Assembly (NCBI RefSeq): GCF_036906915.1
Contig: NZ_JBAKHX010000024.1
Coordinates: 32,210 to 96,209, forward strand
Length of the DNA: 64,000 bases
Direction of reading: 5' to 3'
DNA from: Phytohabitans sp036906915
GTDB lineage: Bacteria > Actinomycetota > Actinomycetes > Mycobacteriales > Micromonosporaceae
The position numbers and the translations under genes were made by a program. Shown here piece by piece: positions 59,633-64,000 of this stretch. Within the stretch, counting starts at the first letter, position 1, and each line of letters begins with the position of its first letter. The notes below the pieces were generated by a model. The model did no database searches. It was given only the letters and a program-made list of their open reading frames with translations, and was not told the DNA's origin.

Positions 59633-60898
59633 GTGACCCAGTCGAGCAGCCGATTCGGGGCGGCTCTCCTCGCCGCGCTCGCCGTTGCCACCACGGTTGT
59701 CGCCGTTCGCGCCGCTCCATCCATTGTGGGCACTGGAGCCGCCGCCGGAGGTGGCGGCAACTGGGTCGCCAGTTGGGCGCCGAGCCCGGTCGCGGGCAGC
59801 GAGATCCCGTGGATGCCCGATTGCCCGGCCGGCAAGGGCCTCACCAACCAGACCGTCCGCAACGTCGCCTTCATGTCCGCCGGCGGCAGCGCGGTCCGCG
59901 TGCGCGTGACCAACACCTTCGGGGCCACCGCGCTGCGCGTGGGTCGCGCGTCCGTCGCGGTCCAGGGCGCTGACGCGGCAGCTGTACCCGGAACCGTGCG
60001 CGAGCTGACCTTCGGTGGCAAGTCGAGCGTCACCGTCGCGGCCGGCGGGCGCGCCCTCAGTGATCCGGTTCACCTGTCGGTGGCGGCGCTGAGCACGCTG
60101 CTCGTCAGCGTCCACGTGCCCGAGGCCACCGGCCCGGTCACCAACCACCCATTCACCGCACAGGGCAACTTCCTCGCCGCGGGCGACCGCGCGCTGTCGC
60201 CGACGGGCGAGGGCTACTCCTCGATACCGTGCTGGATGCTGGTCGACGGCATCGACGTGCGCGCCTCGGCGCGTGTCACCGGCACGGTCGTCGCGCTCGG
60301 CGACTCCATCACCGACACGTCCGCGACCAGCGGCAACGCCAACAAGCGATACCCGGACGACCTCGCGCGGCGCCTCAACGCGCGCCGCGGCCCCACCCTC
60401 TCTGTCGTCAACGCCGGCCTCGGCGGCAACCGCCTGCTCGCCCCGCGCGAGGGCGAGCCGTACTGGGGCGTGCCGGCGCTGGCCCGCCTGGAGCGCGACG
60501 TCTTCGCCCAGACCGGGGTGAAGTCCGTGATCCTGTTCGAGGGCGTCAACGACATCGGATACAGCGCGGGTGCCGACGAGATGATCGCCGGATACCAGCA
60601 GGTGATCGCGCAGACGAAGGCGCAGGGCCTGCGCATCTACGGCGCCACGATCACCCCGTTCGGCGGCTCGTTCATCGAGACGCCGGAGCGGCTGGCGACC
60701 TGGCGCGCGGTCAACGAGTGGATCCGCACGAGCGGAGAGTTCGACGGTGTCTTCGACTTCGCCAAGGCGCTGGGCGCGCCCGGCAACCCGGAGGCGCTGG
60801 CGCCCGAGTACGACAGCGGCGACCACCTGCACCCGAACGACGCCGGGTGCCAGGCGATGGCCGACGCGGTCAACCTCGACGCGCTCCTTCGCCGTTAG
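59633..60898 (+). CDS. Secreted SGNH/GDSL-family esterase
   Basis: 421 residues. Signal-type N-terminus (about 10-35) without a lipobox. Block I VALGDSITDTSAT with nucleophile Ser, block II Gly in GLGGNRLL, block III GVNDIGY, block V DHLHPND with Asp/His. An N-terminal about 180-residue beta domain is usual in this actinobacterial subfamily. GTG 59633 follows GGAGGTGAGG. The end overlaps the convergent glxA-like gene by 29 nt. Confidence 0.87.
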   Translation: MTQSSSRFGAALLAALAVATTVVAVRAAPSIVGTGAAAGGGGNWVASWAPSPVAGSEIPWMPDCPAGKGLTNQTVRNVAFMSAGGSAVRVRVTNTFGATALRVGRASVAVQGADAAAVPGTVRELTFGGKSSVTVAAGGRALSDPVHLSVAALSTLLVSVHVPEATGPVTNHPFTAQGNFLAAGDRALSPTGEGYSSIPCWMLVDGIDVRASARVTGTVVALGDSITDTSATSGNANKRYPDDLARRLNARRGPTLSVVNAGLGGNRLLAPREGEPYWGVPALARLERDVFAQTGVKSVILFEGVNDIGYSAGADEMIAGYQQVIAQTKAQGLRIYGATITPFGGSFIETPERLATWRAVNEWIRTSGEFDGVFDFAKALGAPGNPEALAPEYDSGDHLHPNDAGCQAMADAVNLDALLRR

Positions 60899-61841
60899 TT
60901 TGGAAGGCTCGCCGATACGCCGAGGGTGACGTCCTCATTGTCCGTCCAAAGTGGTGCCGATACGTCACCGGGGTGTCGAACCCGACCGCGCGGGCGATCT
61001 CCTCGACGGGTGCCTGGGAGGTCTCCAGCAGCGCCAGGCTGGCCTGCACCCGCTGGCCCGTGAGCCACCGGATCGGTGACGTGCCGGTGGCGCGGGCGAA
61101 GTGCCGCAGGTATGTACGCGGCGACATGTGCGCGCGCCGGGCCAGCGTCTCGACCGTGATCGTGGCGGTCAGGTTGGCCAGCGCCCACGCCACGCTGCCC
61201 GCCACCCGGTCGTCGTCGGGGTCAGCGGCCACCGGCGCCTCGACGAACTGCGCCTGCCCACCGTCGCGATGCGGCTGGATCACGAGCCGGCGGGCGACCG
61301 CGTTGGCGATGGCCGCGCCGAAGTCCCGCCGCACGATGTGCAGGCACAGGTCGAGGCCGGCCGCGCTGCCGGCGCTGGTCAGCACGTCGCCACCGTCCAC
61401 GTACAGCACGTCCGGGTCGACGTCGACCGCCGGATAGCGCCGCCGCAGCCGCTCCGCGTACCGCCAGTGCGTGGTCGCCCGGCGCCCGTCGAGCAACCCG
61501 GCGGCAGCCAGCGCGAACGCACCCGAGCAGATCGACATCACCCGGGCACCCCGCTCGTGCGCCCGTCGCAGCGCGTCGACCAGCTCCGGCGACGGGTCGT
61601 CCTTGACGTCCGGCACCCCGGGCACGATGACGGTGTCGGCGGCCGCGAAGTCGTCGAGCCCGTGCGGAGTGTGCAGGCTGGCACCGCCGATCACGCGCAC
61701 CGGGCCGGGTCGCTCCGCGCACAGCACCAGGTCGTACCACGGCACGTCGAACTCGGGCCGGGGCAGGCCGAACACCTCGGTCACGATACCGGTCTCGAAG
61801 ACGGACATTCCCTCGTAGGCGAGCACGGAGACGGTGGGCAT
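60870..61841 (-). CDS. GlxA-family AraC transcriptional regulator
   Basis: 323 residues. N-terminal DJ-1/PfpI-like amidase fold (1-180; nucleophile-elbow Cys in SICSGAFALAAAGLLDGR) and C-terminal AraC double helix-turn-helix (about 215-310; TVETLARRAHMSPRTYLRHFARATG). Family members sense small amines or amides. It lies divergent from a rhodanese gene. Confidence 0.88.
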   Translation of the reverse strand: MPTVSVLAYEGMSVFETGIVTEVFGLPRPEFDVPWYDLVLCAERPGPVRVIGGASLHTPHGLDDFAAADTVIVPGVPDVKDDPSPELVDALRRAHERGARVMSICSGAFALAAAGLLDGRRATTHWRYAERLRRRYPAVDVDPDVLYVDGGDVLTSAGSAAGLDLCLHIVRRDFGAAIANAVARRLVIQPHRDGGQAQFVEAPVAADPDDDRVAGSVAWALANLTATITVETLARRAHMSPRTYLRHFARATGTSPIRWLTGQRVQASLALLETSQAPVEEIARAVGFDTPVTYRHHFGRTMRTSPSAYRRAFQTNGEGARRG

Positions 61842-61912
61842 GGCGGTATCTTAGCGATGAGGGTCGTTCACGCCACTGTTCGCGGGCATCGGTGCGATCG
61901 GAAGATCAGTGC

Positions 61913-62305
61913 ATGTCCAGCGTGCTTTCGGTACCCGCCGCCCCGACCGCCGCGGCGGTCGCCCACTTCGCCGCCCGCCTGTCGTTCGAGACCGACGTCA
62001 GCGACGTCCACGCCGACCTGACGGCGGGGGTGCCCGGCATCGTGGTCGTCGACTCCCGCGGCACCGAAGCCTGGGAGCAGGGGCACCTGCCCGGCGCGCT
62101 CCACCTGCCCACGCGCGAAATCGCAGCCCGTGCGGAGCGGGAGATCCCGCCCGGCACGACCGTGGTCACCTACTGCTGGGGGCCGGGCTGCAACGGCGCG
62201 ACGAGGGCAGCGCTGGAGTTCGCCCGCCTCGGGTACCCGGTCAAGGAGATGATCGGCGGCTTCGAATACTGGTCCCGCGAGGGCCTCCCGGTACAGACCT
62301 CCTGA
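61913..62305 (+). CDS. Rhodanese-domain protein
   Basis: 130 residues. IVVVDSRGTEAWEQGHLPGALHLP and the active-site loop YCWGPGCNGA with Cys in the catalytic position, followed by GGFEYWSREGLPV. Transfers sulfane sulfur. ATG 61913 has GGAAG upstream (GTG 61892 is also open). Divergent from the GlxA-type regulator, which probably controls it. Confidence 0.86.
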   Translation: MSSVLSVPAAPTAAAVAHFAARLSFETDVSDVHADLTAGVPGIVVVDSRGTEAWEQGHLPGALHLPTREIAARAEREIPPGTTVVTYCWGPGCNGATRAALEFARLGYPVKEMIGGFEYWSREGLPVQTS

Positions 62306-62354
62306 CCCCGGTCGCCCCGCGCCCCCGCGCCCCGCGCGCGACGCGCTCTCCCCG

Positions 62355-62433
62355 TCGATCAAGGGCAAACGCACGTGGTTCGATCTCTTTTCCGCGTGCG
62401 TTCGCCCTTGAACGATGCGAACTTCCTTGATCG
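62355..62433 (-). repeat. Hairpin element copy 6 (between convergent rhodanese and hxlR)
   Basis: Reverse orientation. Stem GATCAAGGGCAAACGCACG against CGTGCGTTCGCCCTTGAAC, with loop TTCGATCTCTTTTC. It sits 49 nt after the rhodanese stop and 88 nt past the HxlR stop. Confidence 0.83.
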
Positions 62434-62521
62434 CGGCGCCGGACCGGCCCGCCGCCGCCGAGGGCGCGGGTCCGCGCCGCCACCACGTCGGGTCCGCGCG
62501 GAGCGCGGCCGACGGGCGGGG

Positions 62522-62890
62522 TCAGGCGGGGGCGTGGTCGTGGCGGTCGCGGGCGGCGCGGATGTCGTCGCGGTGTGTGTTCGCCCACTCTTCCAGGGCC
62601 GTCAGGATGTCGAGCAGCGTGCGGCCCAGGTCGGTCAGCTCGTACTCGACGCGTGGCGGCACGCTCGCGTACACCGTGCGGTTGACGAGGCCGTCGCGGA
62701 CCAGTGCCCGCAGCGTCAGTGTCAGCATGCGCTGGCTGATGCCCTCGATCCCGCGATGCAGCTCACTGAACCGGTGGGTGCGGCGCCCGAGCAGCACGAT
62801 GATGAGCACACTCCACTTGTCGCCGATCCGGTCGAGCACCTCGCGGACCGGGCAGTCGGTGATGGGTACACCGGTGTGCGTAGCGGACAT
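62522..62890 (-). CDS. HxlR-family winged-helix regulator
   Basis: 122 residues. CPVREVLDRIGDKWSVLIIVLL at the start with the conserved Cys, then FSELHRGIEGISQRMLTLTLR recognition region. HxlR proteins often sense thiol or electrophile stress. Divergent from the 62966 peptide and DsbA-like gene with a 75-nt gap, so it is their probable regulator. Confidence 0.88.
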   Translation of the reverse strand: MSATHTGVPITDCPVREVLDRIGDKWSVLIIVLLGRRTHRFSELHRGIEGISQRMLTLTLRALVRDGLVNRTVYASVPPRVEYELTDLGRTLLDILTALEEWANTHRDDIRAARDRHDHAPA

Positions 62891-62965
62891 GGAAGTGCCT
62901 CCTTACAGTTGCCTCCATGCTGACGCATGATGGTGTTACGCACAAGAAGTAACCAAGGGGAGTCG

Positions 62966-63100
62966 ATGAGCGTCACCGCGCCACCAGAGAAGGTCGATCC
63001 ACCGGTCGAGGCAGAACCGGCACCGGTGCCCGCGCCGACCGGCCTGATCGTCCTGGACACCGAGGACGCGCCCGTGTGCGCGGACGGAAACTGCTGGTAG
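62966..63100 (+). CDS. 44-residue peptide with C-terminal two-Cys motif
   Basis: 44 residues, too short for most gene finders. An acidic, Pro/Ala-rich leader (about 1-26) is followed by GLIVLDTEDAPVCADGNCW, with Cys at 38 and 43 and a terminal Trp. AAGGGGAG lies just upstream. The DsbA-like gene starts 10 nt after its stop. It looks like a small precursor or a dedicated disulfide substrate. Family not recognised. Confidence 0.65.
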   Translation: MSVTAPPEKVDPPVEAEPAPVPAPTGLIVLDTEDAPVCADGNCW

Positions 63101-63110
63101 GGAGATCTCA

Positions 63111-63761
63111 GTGCTCATCGAAGTCTGGTCCGACGTCGTGTGCCCGTGGTGCTACATCGGCAAGCGGCGGCTGGAGAAGGCGCTCGCCGAGTTTCCGCAC
63201 GCCGGCGACGTCGAGGTGGTGTGGCGCAGCTTCCAGCTCGACCCCTCGTACCCCAAGGGCGAGCGCACGTCGACCTACGAGTACCTGGCTAACAAGTTCG
63301 GTGGTTCGCCGCGGCAGGCGAAGGGCATGACCGAGCAGGTCACGGCGGTCGCTGCCGGCGAAGGGCTGGCCTTCGACTTCGACCGCGCACGCGTGGTCAA
63401 CACCTACGACGCGCACCGGGTCACGCACCTGGCCAAGGCGCACGGGCTCGGCCCGGAGACGCACGAGCGCTTCCTGCACGCGCACTTCGTCGAGGGTGCC
63501 ACGCTCAACGACGCGGACACGCTCGCCAGCCTGGCCGCCGAGGTCGGCGTGCCCGAGGCCGAGACGCGCCGCGTGCTGGCCAGTGACGAGTACAGCCGCG
63601 AGGTCGATGCCGACATCCGCGACGCCCGGACGCTGGGCGCCTCCGGCGTGCCGTTCTTCGTACTGGACCGCGCGTTCGGCATCTCCGGCGCGCAGCCCGT
63701 CGAGACGTTCCTCACCGCGCTCCAGCGCGCGCACGACCACGCGGCCTCCCCCACGCGCTGA
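63111..63761 (+). CDS. DsbA-like thioredoxin-fold oxidoreductase (FrnE type)
   Basis: 216 residues, cytoplasmic. Active-site CPWC in SDVVCPWCYIGKRRL (about 11-14), helical insert, and cis-Pro loop SGVPFFVLD. FrnE/HCCA-isomerase subfamily: GAQPVETF near the end. Disulfide exchange or glutathione-type isomerase. Co-transcribed with the upstream peptide, with HxlR as neighbour. Confidence 0.88.
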   Translation: MLIEVWSDVVCPWCYIGKRRLEKALAEFPHAGDVEVVWRSFQLDPSYPKGERTSTYEYLANKFGGSPRQAKGMTEQVTAVAAGEGLAFDFDRARVVNTYDAHRVTHLAKAHGLGPETHERFLHAHFVEGATLNDADTLASLAAEVGVPEAETRRVLASDEYSREVDADIRDARTLGASGVPFFVLDRAFGISGAQPVETFLTALQRAHDHAASPTR

Positions 63762-63828
63762 CCGCCGGCGCCCGCCGCGCCGCGCGCGGCGGGCCGTTTC
63801 CGCCGGACCGCCCCGCCGGACCGCCCGC

Positions 63829-63907
63829 CGATCAAGGCCATTCTCGTCGATCAAGGGCAAATGCACGTGGAATTGAGATCGAACCACGTGCATTTGCCCT
63901 TGATCGA
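63829..63907 (+). repeat. Hairpin element copy 7 (3' of DsbA-like gene)
   Basis: The best stem of the family: 22 bp without mismatch (63849-63870 and 63884-63905), loop AATTGAGATCGAA. It carries a second compensatory change: AAATGC with GCATTT where other copies have AAACGC with GCGTTT. Confidence 0.9.
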
Positions 63908-63935
63908 CGGGAGGTAGACGCGGAGGGCGCGCGCG

Positions 63936-64000
63936 GAGCCGGCGCACGGCGCGCGGGAGCCGGCGCGCGGGAGCCGGCGCGCGGGAGCCGGCGCGCGGGA
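63936..64000. repeat. 14-bp tandem repeat at window end
   Basis: GAGCCGGCGCGCGG occurs three times perfectly from 63957 to 63998, with one variant copy at 63936 and a partial unit between. It continues to the right edge, so its full extent is unknown. Confidence 0.85.

Noticed and set aside
62966..63100. Mycofactocin (MftA) precursor
   Set aside because: It lacks the C-terminal Val-Tyr pair and no mft maturation genes are nearby.
18500..63907. Hairpin copies as a CRISPR array
   Set aside because: Copies are scattered over 45 kb with no spacers, no leader and no cas genes.
63936..64000. Tandem 14-mers as CRISPR or attachment site
   Set aside because: Units are contiguous with no spacers, and no integrase or tRNA is near.

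Overview
High-GC (roughly 70 percent by eye) actinobacterial chromosome carrying a large sterol-degradation locus followed by ordinary accessory DNA. The gene set matches the Mycobacterium/Rhodococcus cholesterol pathway (cyp125, fadA5, kshAB, hsaABCDEFG, kstD, fadE28/29/34, chsH1/chsH2, ltp2, fadD3, fadE30-33, ipdF, kstR). The gene order is rearranged, and the flanks (CBM2-tailed subtilase, dispersed hairpin repeats, UPF0104/pteridine-type cluster) look more like Micromonosporales than Mycobacteriales. That family-level placement is an inference; no rRNA or marker gene is present.

Layout. 1-13.4 kb: end of an SCP-x thiolase, Tat-exported cholesterol oxidase, cyp125 and fadA5 (divergent, KstR boxes between), a small membrane protein plus a DUF3068 protein, then the ring C/D block: ipdF-fadE30 facing away from fadD3-crotonase-fadE31-fadE32-fadE33, with one KstR2-type box between them. 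13.5-18.3 kb: secreted S8 protease with CBM2 and a Uma2 protein. 18.6-31.5 kb: hsaADCB facing away from kshA-orf79-kshB; hsaEGF plus a Delta4-type flavoprotein facing away from kstD and a MaoC hydratase. 32-42.4 kb: fadE34-chsE1-chsE2-chsH2-chsH1-ltp2 facing away from kstR, then a SRPBCC gene, a second kstD and a hotdog thioesterase. Eight KstR-type boxes (TNNAACNNGTTNNA) lie in the divergent promoters or operon gaps.

How it works together (from family knowledge): cholesterol oxidase makes the 3-keto-4-ene; CYP125, FadE34, FadA5, ChsE1/E2, ChsH1/H2 and Ltp2 shorten the side chain to a 17-ketosteroid; KstD and KshAB open ring B; HsaA-HsaG degrade rings A/B to pyruvate and propionyl-CoA; FadD3, IpdF and FadE30-33 start on rings C/D. 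Uptake (Mce4), kstR2, ipdAB, fadD19 and others are not in this window.

42.4-64 kb: deaminase, RidA, a deleted 6PGDH-like gene, LysR, a four-domain single-chain ABC exporter, a frameshifted chaA remnant, then an orphan cluster (CDP-alcohol transferase, Zn-free MDR reductase, degenerate PTPS, GT4, methyltransferase, UPF0104, RibD-like reductase, GTP cyclohydrolase II) that may make an unknown pteridine- or pyrimidine-derived product. After it come small membrane proteins, a CBM2 remnant, a GDSL lipase, GlxA, a rhodanese, HxlR, a 44-residue two-cysteine peptide and a DsbA-like protein.

The most unusual non-coding feature is a family of seven about 77-nt hairpin elements, all at gene 3' ends, with compensatory stem changes. 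Other points of interest are leaderless-looking KstR promoters and two mini-ORFs that bridge operon gaps with ATGA overlaps at both ends. No rRNA, tRNA, CRISPR array, prophage or intact insertion sequence was seen.
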